Shown piece after piece: positions 21,360-33,757 of a stretch of 64,000 nucleotides of DNA. Position 1 is the first letter of the stretch, and every line of letters starts with the position of its first letter. The DNA is from Cydia pomonella. Lineage: Eukaryota; Arthropoda; Insecta; Lepidoptera; Tortricidae. The stretch lies in NCBI RefSeq assembly GCF_033807575.1, contig NC_084721.1:9672001-9736000 (forward strand). Direction: 5' to 3'. A model generated the notes under the pieces. The model did no database searches. It was not told the origin of the DNA and saw only the letters and a list, made by a program, of their open reading frames with translations. A program made the translations under genes and the position numbers.

Positions 21360-24152
21360 AATTTTTTTTTTTTTTTTATATAGCCTATATTGTGTCCCAC
21401 TGCTGGGCAAAGGCCTCCCCTGTTTTCCGCCACTCGTCACGGCTTTGTGCATGCTCCCGCCAGTCGCTACGAAATGAGTACAGGTCGTCTCGCCATCTCG
21501 TTTTTGGCCTTCCTCTGCCTCGGGTGATCTGTGGTGCCCATTCGGTCGCTATTTTGGCCCATCTGTCCGGGTGCATCCTACAGACGTGCCCCGCCCAATC
21601 CCATTTGAGCTTGGCGGCCTTCACACATCTGCGATACCTGTTTTGGAGCGCAGCTCTGTGTTCCTTATCCGATCGATTCTACGGACTCCAAGTATGCTCC
21701 GCTCCATTGCTCGCTGGCAAATCTTGAGTCGGGACTTTTGAGCTTCTGTTAATGACCAAGTTTGGGCGCCGTAGGTTAAGATAGGCAGGATACACATGTC
21801 GAGAAGTTTGCGTTTTAGTGTTAGTGGAAGGTTGCCCTTCATTAACGCCTTCATGGACCAGAAGCTCTTCCAGGCGTTTTCGATGCGTCGATCGACTTCC
21901 TTGGACTGCCTGTTATCGAAGGATGCTATCTGGCCCAGATAGGTGTATTCATCAACATATTGTATATCCTGCCCATCTACCGTGACCCCACGTTTCGCGC
22001 CATTGGTCATTAACTTGGTTTTTGTCCTGTTCATTTCGAGTCCGACTTCAAGACTTGCCGTGCTAAGGTCTTGTAGCATTTCCTTTAGATGGGGTGCAGT
22101 GTGGGAGAATAAGACAATGTCGTCGGCGAAACGCAGGTTTGTCAACCTTTTTTCGCCGACGTCAATGCCCATTGTTTCCCACTTGGTCGCCAGCTTCTGG
22201 AAGATTTCCTGTAGGCAAGAGGTAAACAACTTTGGAGACAGCGGGTCGCCCTGTTTGACTCCTTTTTGGATGCAGAATTTAGGACCGGGAACATGCAGTT
22301 TCATACTTGCAGTACTTTTGTGGTAGATGCCTTCAATGAGCTCAACATAAGTGTTATTGATTTGTTGTTCACGCATAGCAGAAAATACAGCAGAGTGTTT
22401 AACACTGTCAAACGCCTTACTGTAATCCACAAATGCAAGGTAGAGTGGTATTTTGAACTCATTGACCTTCTCTATTATTTGATTGACGGTGTGTAGGTGG
22501 TCTGTTGTGGAGAAGCTGGGTCGGAAGCCAGCTTGTTCTGGGGGTTGGTGTTTGTCAAGCAGTGAGGCAATGCGATTTTCGATGACTTTGCTAAATAATT
22601 TATAGATATGTGAAATTAAACTTATTGGTCTATAATTTCCGATGTCGGATTTGTCGCCCTTTTTATAGAGAAGGATAATATTAGAGTGACAGAAATCTTG
22701 AGGAAATTCGCCGGTGTGCAAAATGGAGTTAAATAGATTTGTTAAGTGGGGTATTAAGGTGTTTTTCCCCGTTTTCAAAGCTTCAGTCGTTACACCATCT
22801 TCTCCTGGGCTCTTCTGGTATTTTAAACTCTTGAGAGCAGCATTGACCTCATGACCTGTTATGGGAGGGATGGTGTTTGGACATATATAGTTATCACTCG
22901 TCGACGAGGCAGATGGATTTGAATACAGCGATGAATAAAAGTTAGTACAGATTTCGGTAACTTTGTCTCTGTTGCTGTATTTTCTTCCATCTACATCTCG
23001 TAAACTCGTGATCCATGATTTTCCATTTCTTAATCCATTTTTTGCGGATCTGAGGGAGGTATGAGTCTCTATGGCTATTTTTACTAATTTTGTATTGAAG
23101 TCTCTTATGTCTTTTCGTATGTTTCGTTTTACTTGTCTGTCTAGAAATGAGTATAGATTGCTATTATGTTTGTTCCTTTCTCTGTTCTCTATTAATTTTA
23201 CAGTGGATTGTCTTAGTTTATTGTTGTGTCTTCTGGGTTGTTTTATTTTATTACTTGCTATTTTAATGCAGTCTTTAATTTTATTATACTGTGCTTGTAC
23301 ATCTGCGTCTTTTTCGAGAAGGCTAAACTGATTACTAAGTTCCAAATTGAATTGGTCTTTGTTTGAAATAAGGGTATCTTTGTCGAGGCGCCTTATTTGT
23401 TTTTTGAAGAGCTGTTGCCTGTAAATTTTCGTGTTGAATCTTAGTTTTACTCTTAACGGTCTGTGGTCGGAACTAAACTGTATTTGGTTGATAACAGATA
23501 CGTCTTTGATTATGTAGCTATCGGATGATAAAATGTAATCTATTTCATTATTAATATTTCCGGCAGGTGATACCCATGTCCAACGACGATGCGGTTTTTT
23601 GTAAAAGAATGTGTTGCAGATTTTTAAGGTTTGCCCAAAGGCGAACTGAATTAGGCGAGCGCCACGCTCGTTCCGACTACCAAGTCCGTATGGACCAATC
23701 ACATCGTCGTTATCCAGTTTTCTTTTTATACCGACCTTTGCGTTAAAGTCGCCGAGGACCATGTTCCACGTTCCTCGGTTTTCTTCACACGCTGTGTTAA
23801 GAAGGTCGTAGAAACTCTCTACATCGTCGTCACAATGGGAACATGTGGGAGCGTAAACTTGAATAAAAGTGATGGTGTGGTTTTCGGTTATACGGAGTTT
23901 CAATATAGCAATCCTCTCTGAATAACCCCTGAATTCAATAATGTTGTTTATCCACTTCTTGTTTACCAGAAAACCTACTCCATACAGCCCGCCTGCTGTT
24001 CCGAAGTGGTAAAACACATTATGATCTCTCTCCACAGTCTGTTCTCCCTCTCTTCGTACTTCCGACAAGCCAACAACATCCCACTTGATGTCTTTCAGAG
24101 CGTGCTCCAGCTCTACGAGACGCTCCTCCCTCATCAACGTGCGGACATTAAT
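21360..24152 (-). mobile_element. Nearly complete RTE-clade LINE
   Basis: This is one element on the minus strand. It starts at the first endonuclease residues (NVRTL at about 24152) and ends in CCCAGCAGTGGGACACAATA plus a poly(A) run at about 21378-21362. Only the extreme 5' end is missing. A smaller fragment of the same 3' end, with GGCCTTTGCCCAGCAGGACA, is found at 46630-46678. Confidence 0.85.
21385..24152 (-). pseudogene. RTE ORF2: AP endonuclease + reverse transcriptase, frameshifted
   Basis: The product nicks target DNA and copies the element RNA. The endonuclease spans about residues 1-235, with GLSEVRR, QVYAPT, LGDFNAKVG, NEIDYIL and SSDHRPL. A linker and then the RT at about 430-740 carry NYRPISLISHIYKLF, AGFRPSFSTTDHL, FVDYSKAFDSV, GVKQGDPLSPKLF and the catalytic FADD near 22122. 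The thumb and C-terminal region follow. The frame runs 838 codons to a TGA at 21621-21623, in a GTGTG run. The last 79 residues (WDWAGHVCRM, RGRGRPKTRWRDDL) continue in another frame from 21624. Loss of one nucleotide or gain of two would explain this. The catalytic domains are whole; only the tail is displaced. The 5' end lacks the usual preceding Trp of the first endonuclease strand. Confidence 0.9.
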
Positions 24153-24169
24153 TTATTAAATAATAATAA

Positions 24170-25270
24170 CTTAATTTGTTTTTTTTTGTAAATAATAATT
24201 TAATGTAAATTTAATGCATGTATGCTTGTATTATTTAAACTAAAACGGGACTTCATGGCGTGTACTTACTTTATCATTGGTCAAGGCAAGTATTAAAATT
24301 AACTGCACACAATAAAGTGCCGTTTAATTTTAAATAATATACCTAACTATGTTATCTTAAATACGAGTATAGCGAAAATTATAAAATTTACAATTATTAC
24401 TAGTAGCTTTTAATCCTTTTAACAAATTATTTGCTACTTTACATGAATACTCTATGTGCTAATTAATGTAAAAAAAATTTAGTTCGTTCTTTATTTGGCT
24501 ATCTGCTCTGTAAACCTGTGTTATTTTTTCAAGTTTATGCGTCTTAGTACGCTCAACTGCTTATTATAAACGTTTTTAGTGTAAAATGTGTACATCAAAA
24601 TACAATTATACTGAAAGAAACATTTCTCATACAAAATACGTGGACAGTAATAAAGGTAACGGATGCCACAAACATTGGTAACACGGACAGGAATTCTATT
24701 CAGAGGCACGAATCTGACATAAAACAACTCTAATTTTATTTAACTCGTCAAAATTAATTCAACGCATTAAAAGTTTGTAAATGGCAATACAGGAGTTAAA
24801 TTTAGAGTCGTAACAAAACAATGAATTATTCGGGCTCAACGCACAGCGATATAACCTAGTAACAATTATTTTTCGCGTTTCATAATACGTAGTGCAGGGT
24901 CCGGACTCCTTAGTCCCGGTTAACGTCGCACTTCATATTATTACGGCGAAGACTTATGGAAAATCTAAAATCTGAAGAATTCGTTGCCTTTAATATCAGT
25001 ATGAATTGATAACGTTTTCACGAATTTCTAAAAAAACTACAGTCGTGTTAAAGTTGCATAAACGTTTTACTTATTCTTTGACGAAATTATATGCAATAAC
25101 CAGGAAACACACACGCTGGCACAGACTAAAAAGACCACAAAACATTAATTTTTGACTTACTAAGTTTTATCTCATGCCGCCAAAGTTTCACTTTCAACCG
25201 TAGCAGAACGCGGGCTGAATAAATGCTAAATTTATTCCTCTCCCGGGCTGCGGTGCAACTAACTTTACCA
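24170..25270. other. Unassigned stretch
   Basis: AT-rich, no supported gene or repeat. The upstream flank of the RTE copy is rich in TTATT/AATAA, so no confident target duplication could be read. Confidence 0.5.
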
Positions 25271-25380
25271 ATAAAATTTATCACTGTACAGAACACGTGT
25301 ACGTCGTATTATCTTTGAAAATATATTAAAGGGTGAATCTTGTTTAAAGATGGAGCGTGCGTCGTGACTTTACTTTATTA
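25271..25380 (+). repeat. 110-bp direct repeat, copy A
   Basis: Matches 25915-26024 at 109 of 110 positions; the difference is AAAGATGG versus AAATATGG. This copy is embedded in ordinary flanking DNA. Confidence 0.95.
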
Positions 25381-25876
25381 TGAGCTGTTATGTCTTCCGG
25401 AATCTATTAAGCTTCAAATGAAAATCAATTTGTCCTCAGATTTATACACAACCAAAGAAATTTTGACACGCCTACTCGTACCTACATTTACCTACATTTT
25501 TAGTGCGTTTTTATCAGGAAATACAATCTACGATGCTACGACTCCTACACCTGTAAAAACTAAAGGAGGTACCTAAGGAGTTTTGTTCGTACGGATGCTG
25601 TTTTTCACTCCTATAATAATTATTAGGTCACGGTCTTGGACACGGCGCGGATAGTCCGGCGGTGCCTCTCTCTGCGGCCCAGCTTGGGGTCTGCCCCGCT
25701 GCCGGCTGCACCCTAGGTTAGGTTTTTTATAACAAGTTTACATATTTTTTTGTATGTGCTTTGTATTTTACTTTTATATTCATGTTATCAAGAAAAATAA
25801 ACAGAAAATAAACTACAACCAATTTACTACTTATTTATGAATGCAATCAATAAATATCTTGTACTATTTTTTATGT
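25381..25876. other. Spacer with a GC-rich patch
   Basis: A short plus-strand open frame (25340-25576) has no motif. Positions 25627-25720 are GC-rich (GGACACGGCGCGG, GGGGTCTGCCCC) and end in an AT-rich tail with AAAAATAAAC, possibly a LINE 3' fragment; I could not confirm the family. Confidence 0.35.
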
Positions 25877-25914
25877 ACAGTCAGCATCAAAAGTACCGGA
25901 TCAAATAAGGTTTC

Positions 25915-26024
25915 ATAAAATTTATCACTGTACAGAACACGTGTACGTCGTATTATCTTTGAAAATATATTAAAGGGTGAATCTTGTTTAAATATGGAGC
26001 GTGCGTCGTGACTTTACTTTATTA
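25915..26024 (+). repeat. 110-bp direct repeat, copy B inside TIR element
   Basis: Copy of 25271-25380, starting 38 bp inside the left TIR of the surrounding element. The flanks differ on both sides from those of copy A. Confidence 0.95.
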
Positions 26025-26169
26025 ATACATACATACACAAATACCCTCACATAAACACTTTCACTTACATACAACTTACTGAAACCTTTTTAACTGGTTT
26101 TGTGCTTAGTTTGATAGTTAGTCATATAATAAAAAAATCTTATTTAATTTAGCTTTAACAATAATGTAT

Positions 26170-26325
26170 TCTGTTAAAATGAGAACAGCACCATTTCGAT
26201 ACTTCTCTGAGATTCCCACGTGACAGGCTGAGCCTAGTGTGGGGATCAATGTACTGCTGCTCTTGTAATGCCAAATTCTTGAAATAAATATATTATTCTA
26301 TTCTATTATTCTATAAAGTATCTAC
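26170..26325 (+). mobile_element. LINE-like 3' tail inside the TIR element
   Basis: The sequence GACAGGCTGAGCCTAGTGTG, then TGCTGCTCTTGTAATGCC, AAATAAATATATT and an ATTCTATTCTATT tail resembles 3' ends of lepidopteran LINEs as I know them. It has no coding part. Confidence 0.4.
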
Positions 26326-26497
26326 CATTCTGTAACAGCTTAACAAAAAGTAATGTCTTTAATATAGAGCAACAAAGACTGTAAAAGATATACTTTTGAG
26401 CGTGAATTTTAGAAATTTATCTATATTTGGAAAAGATATCCGGAATATCAGATACTTTTGGCGCATTGTTTCATCCGTTACTTTTGATGATGACTGT

Positions 26498-27576
26498 ACC
26501 GATCCGATCATAATACCCGCATGTTATAGGGTATATATCTACTATCTATAGTGCTCGTACTATTAATTTCGTGGGAATCTGCCGAATCCCGCACCAGAAC
26601 AGGTGGCGCAACCGAAAACTGCGTTGTCAAAATGATATTTATATTTTAAGATTTTCGATTTGATTTGATTAATGTATAGATTTCTTAATTCAGATCGAAA
26701 CAGAAGTAGCACTGTGATGAATAAGGCCGTAAATACATAAGTCCTACTTATTCGTACTATTAATCTGGCTGCATGAATCAAAAGGACAGACATCAACAGA
26801 AACCCATTTCATTAGCAGCGTGTATCGCAGCAATGCCCAATTTGCCGGCAATTTCCATTTACGAGTAGAAATCGCGGTATTTTAGATTACACGATTGTAT
26901 GAAAAGCTTGTTTTCAAAATAAACATACTATAAGCCCTTGAGGGTGGGGGTTGTGCTGAGGGTGTAAGGGGGGGTTGAAGGTACTTTTTTGAGAATTTTG
27001 CTCATATCTTGAATATTTGTACATATAGTATTATACTTATTTCGGACAAAAGTTTTACCATAAAATTCCCTACAACTTTGGTTATGTTTATGTATACTCT
27101 ACGATCAATACTTAAGGAGCTACAGGGTGTTTAAGTTAACAAAGAGACAAAAATAGGCGATTTAAGAAAATGTCGTTTTTTCGTAACTGTTCATCAGTGG
27201 AGAGTTCCGTAGTTACCCGCCCGTCAAGGTAGACTATTTACCAAAACTCAAAAGCGGCTAAGCCGATCAGGTTGGCTCTAGTTTTCTTTGAACGTATTTA
27301 CTAAGCTTTACTTTCACGATTTTTTTCATATTTTTTGGACCCATAGTTCAGAAGTTAGAGGTAATGGAGGGAGAAACACATTTTTACATATCATTAACAA
27401 TAAGTCGATAAGGTAAAAAAAGTTTATGTTTAGAACCGACTTAAATATACCTACCGGAGGATGCGAACATTTTAAATACAATATTTGTAACTAAAGTAAC
27501 CCTCAGCAAACATAAGGAAAAAGTTGATTCAGACAAAATTCACGAAATTTTGATTTGACGTTGAGTCAAGTCTCTT
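26498..27576. other. Unassigned stretch, possibly diverged repeat
   Basis: No gene. Positions 26930-27560 share short phrases with the large repeat at 27577 (TTTTTGGACCCATAG, GTTCAGAAGTTAGAGG, GTAGTTACC) and could be an older, diverged copy. Confidence 0.35.
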
Positions 27577-28220
27577 TTTAGGGTTCCGTAGTCAACTAGG
27601 AACCCTTATAGTTTCGTCATGTCCGTCTGTCTGTCTGTCTGTCTGTCTGTCCGAGGCTTTGCTAAGTGGTGGTTAGTGCTAGAAAGCTGAAATTTGGCAT
27701 GGATATATAAATCAATAAAGCCGACAACGTCGTACAATAATACCTAAAAAATTTTTTTGGGGTACCTCCCCTACACGTAAAGTGGGGGTGTTTTTTTTTT
27801 TTTTGCTTCTACCCTACAGTGTGGGATATCGTTGAAAAGGTCTTTCAAAACTAATAGGGGTCTCCAACAAATATTTTTTTGATAAAGCGAATATATTCGG
27901 CGATAGTCACTTCAAAAGAAAAAAAATGTGTCCCCCCCCCTCCTCTAACTTTTGAAACATAGGTCCAAAAAATATGAATAAAATCGTGGAAGTAGAGCTT
28001 AAGAAAGACATTAAATGAAAACTATAGGGGACATGATCAGTTTAGCTGTTTTTGAGTTATCGCAAAAAATTTCCCCTTCATAGTAAAAAGACGTACATCC
28101 ACAGTTCATCTCTTGGTTAATAATCTACTATACTTTAAGCTCCAGTTTAGCCTATTGTGACGGAAGAGTAACTACGGAACCCTACTCTGGGCATGGCCCG
28201 ACATGCTCTTGGCCGGTTTT
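27577..28220 (-). repeat. Large interspersed repeat, full copy
   Basis: Read on the minus strand it begins AAAACCGGCCAAGAGCATG and ends GGAACCCTAAAA. It contains a GTCT tetranucleotide run (27624-27650) and a T13-type tract. Non-coding. Confidence 0.8.
27624..27650 (+). repeat. (GTCT)n microsatellite
   Basis: Near-perfect tetranucleotide run inside the large repeat; the same position in other copies has GACAGACGGAC-like sequence, so expansion happened from a built-in seed. Confidence 0.9.
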
Positions 28221-29873
28221 AAGATTTATTTTTATAAAGGCACAACTCTCTCAGAACTATACTTTCAGAAATAATCAATTTAGTTGTTTCATGCAAAAAA
28301 CAATAATGTCGGTAACATACCTATTTTTCGAAAATACTCCTCTTTGCTCTGTTATGCTCGTCGTTCGTCAAATTTCTGATGATTATTTCTGAGGTCGACA
28401 TATTCGACAAACAAGGAAATGGAAGGCAGGCAGGTGGATACAATGCCTTTCACAGCACCTTAGCGATTTATGTTTTTTATAAACCTCTAAATTAAAAAAA
28501 AATTGAAATGAATATAAGTTGTGCGCCAAATACATGGCAACGGTTTGCAAATTGGTATCCGAAACTTGATACTTTTGTGTGAGATTACAAGCTCCCGAAG
28601 CCATTCATCAGACGTAATTCAACTAACATTGGAATCGGTCTTGGGCAAGAGGGGTTCTTAGCTAGACAGAATCTTTCACCGTTAACTGACATATATGTTG
28701 CTTCCATAATACTCATAATTATACATTAAAACATTGCAGTTTGCGAAAAAACTTTTTACTTACTCTACCCACCGATAACATCGATTTACAGAAATAAGCT
28801 AGTGCCGACACTATATTGTTAAACAAATTGTTTCTGTGAAAATCTCCCAATGAAATACCTACGTAACAATGTTTCAATAAATGAAATAACAGGACCTTAT
28901 GAACGTGTTTACTGTTTCCCTTGCGCCATGTTATTTATTTCTCTCTTTTTATTGTCATCTGACAATCATTTAGTGGGCAGTGACGGGCTGTCCTTCGGTA
29001 GTAAACTCGTTTTATGATCCTGAGAGAATGTGAATTTAGCAAAAATAAAACTGCTACACATTTGTGCCATTATACACTTTAATCCGACGGAACAAGGTGT
29101 AGAAGAAACTGGAATTGGTTCTTTGTGCGATAGAACGACGACGTGTGAAATTGCTACCGCGGATATTGGCAATATAGTCCAATGATTTTACTGTGTCACT
29201 AAGTTAAAGCTGTCTTGTTTTGGAACTTTATTTGATATACCTTTTGAATAAAATGGGGTTATTTCCATGTAAGAAAATTATTGTATTATTAATTAGTCCA
29301 TTCTAACACACCCATATAAGCCCATATACTGTGTTTTTTTAAAGCTCCGGCAACTTCGGGGTATGGCTAACTATATTTGATGTCCTTTTTTTATAAATGT
29401 CATGGAAACTGAATGACAGTTTTTTTTTTTCAAAAAAGTAATTAATAGCATTGTTGTAACACGGACATTATATTTAAATTCACCAAAAATGAAAGTACGA
29501 GATATCAATGGCATTTCCTAATAATTAGACCTAATAATTTCAAATATCGATCGTCCGAGATAGTACTTACGTTTAGTAGCAAATGTATACTAAACACTAA
29601 GCAATACTTATAGCCCTAAAGCAAGAGCTCGTAGGTGCCTTATCAGATAAAAATAAATCTTTGGTTATCACCAAAATGGAGTTAATTAGAATAGCGGTTC
29701 CTTTGAGAAAGTTACTTAATTTAAACTCAGGTACCCTTGAAATTGACGGGCTTTACAAAAACACCGTGTACGAGTAAGTATAACCTAAAATACTGAAATA
29801 AATAATGATCTCTTAACTGGGTCGTCGATGGTTTGTATACGTAGAGTATAATGGAAATAACAAAAGAACAGAA
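28221..29873. other. Unassigned stretch
   Basis: No gene is supported; the two minus-strand open frames (28383-28604, 28966-29172) have no recognisable domain. Confidence 0.5.
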
Positions 29874-31014
29874 TTAAGGTGGTTCGACTAGGTTACCCAA
29901 AGCTTAAACCTCACTAGATGGCGCCACAATTGCAAATTTTGAGTTTAAATTTTTTTGTGGAGTAGTCTTGGTATTTCAATACTGTAAAGTATGTTTAGCG
30001 CACTCTTTAAATAAATATTGAACTATTAAAACAAACATTGAACACTTCATTGTACAAAAACTACCCCTTAATGTCGACAGAATGTTTCTTGACTCTATTT
30101 CTAAGTATCACTCACACATTCAAACAGTCTTACTGGGATCCTTGTAGTAGACAATTTGGCACAGCGTGAGTAGGCTTCAATAGCGTTGCGGTATGTACGT
30201 GGAAATACATGCAAGAGGAAGTGGGTTCGAGACTCATTAGTTTTTTTTTTGTTATCAGTATTATCAAGTATTATTAATAAATTATTTTATGAGAAATATG
30301 AGCGTTTTCCATAAAAACATTAAAAATCGGATTCTCACACATCATGATATTTTTGGGTTCTTCCAACTCAGAATCACTAGCATAATCAATCCTCGTGCTA
30401 AAAAAACCCGAAAATTTGTATTGAAATTTTAGTTTTACACTGAAATTTCTTTCACACTAAAATGTGACGTAATGGTATGGATATTTTAGGATATCTTTTT
30501 TTAATGCTAGGGTGGAGAAGATTCTAAGTATTCTAAGAAAGTCCAAATTCTTAAGTCAGATTTTCCTGTATTAAAAAAAACGCTGTTATGTTCTAAAATT
30601 AAAGCAATCCCTTACTGCCCAGCCTTTAAAAAAGTAGGTACTATTTTACAGTAGAATTAAAATTATTTTTTTACGATACATTTAATTAAATTACAGTGAG
30701 TTACAAAATGAGATATTTACCATGTTTGTTTATATTATTGATTTCCCGATATTTTGACACAACTAGAAGTTTCACACAATGCCTAGAGATAGAAAATTAT
30801 TTATTTATTTATTTTATTTATTGTCAATTTCATTCAACGGATCACATCATATCCAATTTATGTGTTTATGTATTGCATTGTTTTCTACCTAGTTGGTTAT
30901 TAAATTCTGTTACTGCAATAATCTTTATCTACATAAAATATACCAACGAAAGTTTAATAAAGTATATATTAAAATGAAGTACACAAAATCAGGAATTACA
31001 TATGACAATATCAT

Positions 31015-31480
31015 TCAAAATCGCCTCCTCTGGCTTTGACACAGGCCCTCAAACGACGAGGCCAGTCATCAATAGCGGCACGCACGATTGTCATGTCTAA
31101 TTCCGTCACTGTCTTAACTATGGCCCGCTTGAGGGAGTTAAGATTTGTGTGGGGTTTAGCACAGGCTTTCTCCTCAATAACCTGCTATATGGCATAATCC
31201 AGGGGGTTAAAAGGCCAGGCCAGTCTTCGTGGGCAATAAAGTCAATTTTATTCCTTCGAAACCAGGCTTGAGTTGTTTTTGCCTTATGTGCAGGAGCTGA
31301 GTCCTGTTCAAAGATCCATGGCTGGTTTCGAAATAGGGTATGGCTTAAGGGCTTCACTATTGGTTCGAGAACGGTTTCCAGTTTCCGGTTTTCACACCTT
31401 TTTCACAGAAATGAATCTGTATGTTAGCCTTGAGTATGACACACCCAAAATCATGTTTGGCGGGTGCCCACATTTGTGCA
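31015..31480 (-). pseudogene. maT-like (Tc1/mariner superfamily) transposase C-terminal relic
   Basis: The minus strand gives HFCEKGVKT (with a shift), then LFRNQPWIFEQDSAPAHKAK, which contains the second catalytic Asp. After WFRRNKIDFIAHEDWPG a short deletion and frameshift interrupt the proline-rich loop. NPLDYAI carries the third Asp; a TAG replaces the Trp that normally follows, then VIEEKACAKPH to a terminal GGDFE and stop. An Asp rather than Glu in the third position fits the DD37D (maT) type. The N-terminal half is cut off by the element at 31487. Two or more shifts and a nonsense codon make it non-functional. Confidence 0.8.
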
Positions 31481-31486
31481 ACGCAA

Positions 31487-31966
31487 TAGGGTTGTTTCCA
31501 TCTACAAATCTTAGGGCATAATTGTATCCCAATAAATTCTTTTGGATTATAAGAACATGTTAAACTACTTTTACGGGACCTGTAATGACCATATTTTTGT
31601 AAATATTGAATTTAAAATATCTTTTGGCACACGTCACGTGACCAAACTCGAAACGTCATTGAAGATTCTGATGCCGTCACAACTCTCGGATTGACACTGT
31701 TGACAGTTAGGCGATTAACAACAAATGACAAATATCAGTTGACAGTTCGTATCTTCTACGTGTGTATGTAGTTATGTGTCAAACCATAAACTGTGACGTC
31801 ACACAATTTTCAAAGAGCGTTTTGGGGGCGAAAGCATCTGTCAAAATATATTTTGTTAATTTAACATATTTAAAGCCGTTTTTAGTATAAAAGCTGAATT
31901 TTAAGGCAACTATTAGTTAATATAGAAAGTAATACAAGCGTTTCGAAAAATTGGAAACAACCCTAT
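31487..31966. mobile_element. MITE bounded by TAGGGTTGTTTCCA
   Basis: The left end TAGGGTTGTTTCCA (31487-31500) is mirrored by TGGAAACAACCCTA (31952-31965). TA dinucleotides at the edges fit a TA target. The interior is non-coding and AT-rich. It interrupts the maT-like relic. Confidence 0.6.
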
Positions 31967-32140
31967 TACTGCGATACGATTCTCTTTTAGGCCCCAATTC
32001 ATTATAGATACGACGAGATAAGCGTTATGTGTGGTATATAATTATAGCTCACAAATCCACCACATTATGTCATTTTTTATTTTTTGGGTAGCATTTGTTT
32101 TAACGGAAATAAAGAGGTTGCAAATCGAGTAACAGAACTT
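31967..32140. other. Flank carrying target site of the RTE fragment
   Basis: The segment ends in ATCGAGTAACAGAACTT (32124-32140), duplicated at 33741-33757. Confidence 0.8.
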
Positions 32141-32240
32141 CAGAACAGATATCATTTGATATTTACCAGTCACTTTTCGGTGAAGGAAAACACCGTGAAG
32201 AAACTGGACTAATCCCAAGAAGGCTTAGTTTTACCCTCTG

Positions 32241-33531
32241 TAAGGTCCGACCGAGATCTCGGTCTCGGTCTCGGTCTCGGCATTCTCGGCCAAAAATCGG
32301 GCCATAATAAGCAATGAGTTATCATTGGTGAATTTGAATTTTCCGCGCACGAGCCCCGGGGTCTAAGCCACTCGTTGGTTGCATCGCCCGGTTGGTGTGA
32401 CGTTTTTTGTGATTTAAATTGGTTTCATAGTCACATTTTAAGCCAATTACTTATCAAATACTAAGTGTTGGGATCGGATAGGCGCGGTTGCAAGTAATGA
32501 CTTGTTCATTTGGTTTTTTTCGTTTTGTGGTAGTTGTTATTGATGAATAAATGGGTGTATATTGTTATCGGGATGTAACTTAGATTAACTTGTTGTGAGT
32601 GGAAGATGACACTGGATATTTTGATACTAAATATACTTGTGTCAAAGGGAAAAAGCAAAGCAGTAGGTAAGTACAAAACGACACCTGTGGCGGATATTTT
32701 GGGTTACAAGTTACAATATATAACTCTTTATTTTGATTATTGTTATTTTACCTCTTTTTGTGCACATCCGTACTGAAAAACCGGCCAAGTGCGTGTCGGA
32801 CCATGCATAATGGAAGGTTCCGTACCTTCATATAATACAAAAAAGCCGTACAAGCAAAAGAGCGTATGTTAGTGGCACTTTTGTCGTTTTAATAAGAAGA
32901 TCAGTTTTTTTATAACTCTTCCATATTCAAAATAATTTTCCTGAAAAATTATTTGCTTATTTAGAATTTTTTTATGGTTTTGCTCTCCCGGTTCAAAAGT
33001 TAGAGGGGATCACATAATTTTTTTTTTAATCGATTATTGTCAAAAGTATTTATTTAATAAAAAAAAACGTTTTAGCAACCTTTCTGTATTTTTAAAGACC
33101 TATCTAATGATGAGCCACATGTTTTTTTTTTTACTTTTTGTTACATTTATACGGAGTAAATATTTGAAAATATATTTTACATTATTTTTTTCGAAACTAA
33201 GAAGCGACTTACATAATACATCTACACCTACGTTCCAACTTTGGTTATAAAATATACCATATAGTTTTTGAGTAAAATGGCTGTGACATACGCACAGACC
33301 GACAGACATAGGACATGACATGACGTAACTACAAGGGTTCGATTTTTGCCATTATGGCTACAGAACCCTAAAAATACTGTTTAATAGCGCTAGGAATTGA
33401 TTATGATAACTTTTTTCTGATAAATCGTCGAATTTCGATTATAAAAACAATTTTAGTGCAAAATTCGTATTTTTTCTCTATTTTATAAATTCTCGGTCTC
33501 GGTCTCGGTCTCGGCCGAGAATCCCATTGAA

Positions 33532-33562
<31 letters not shown>

Positions 33563-33595
33563 CGAGACAAAAAAAGCGTTTTCGGTCGGACCTTA
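32241..33595. mobile_element. hAT-like non-autonomous element with TCGGTC arrays
   Basis: The TIRs TAAGGTCCGACCGA and TCGGTCGGACCTTA are perfect over 14 bp. The flanking 8-bp ACCCTCTG and ACCTTCTG differ at one base, as expected for an 8-bp TSD of hAT type. Arrays of TCGGTC/CTCGGT hexamers sit inside each end (32256-32285; about 33490-33565) and include palindromic CTCGGCCGAG. No transposase is present. Confidence 0.8.
32776..33374 (+). repeat. Large interspersed repeat inside the hAT-like element
   Basis: It begins AAAAACCGGCCAAGTGCGTG and ends CAGAACCCTAAAAA. The flanks share TACTG (32771-32775 and 33375-33379), a possible 5-bp TSD. Confidence 0.75.
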
Positions 33596-33757
33596 ACCTT
33601 CTGGGTTGGAAGGTCAGATGGCAGTCGCTTTCGTAAAAACTAGTGCCTACGCCAAATCTTGGGATAAGTTGTCAAAGCGGACCCCAGGCTCCATTGAGCC
33701 GTGGCAATATGCTGGGACAACGCTAGGAAGAAAGAAAGAAATCGAGTAACAGAACTT

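Larger units (their letters stand above)
25877..26497. mobile_element. TIR element of mariner type carrying captured DNA
   Basis: The ends CAGTCAGCATCAAAAGTA (left) and TACTTTTGATGATGACTG (right) are inverted, each next to a TA dinucleotide, with similarity continuing to about 35 bp (CGGAT.AAA). TA flanks and CAGT ends suggest Tc1/mariner mobilisation. The interior is non-coding. It includes copy B of the 110-bp repeat and a LINE-like 3' tail. A solitary related end lies at 61490-61534. Confidence 0.7.
32141..33740 (+). mobile_element. RTE-like 3' fragment with 17-bp TSD, split by a MITE
   Basis: The flanks carry the 17-bp direct repeat ATCGAGTAACAGAACTT. The fragment proper is 32141-32240 plus 33604-33740: GAAGGAAAACACCGTGAAGA, then GGAAGGTCAGATGGCAGTCG, GCTCCATTGAGCC and a (GAAA)n tail. 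This resembles the 3' region of lepidopteran RTE-type LINEs. It encodes nothing complete. Confidence 0.75.

Noticed and set aside
21392..21727. 111-residue plus-strand frame
   Set aside because: Antisense of the RTE C-terminal region.
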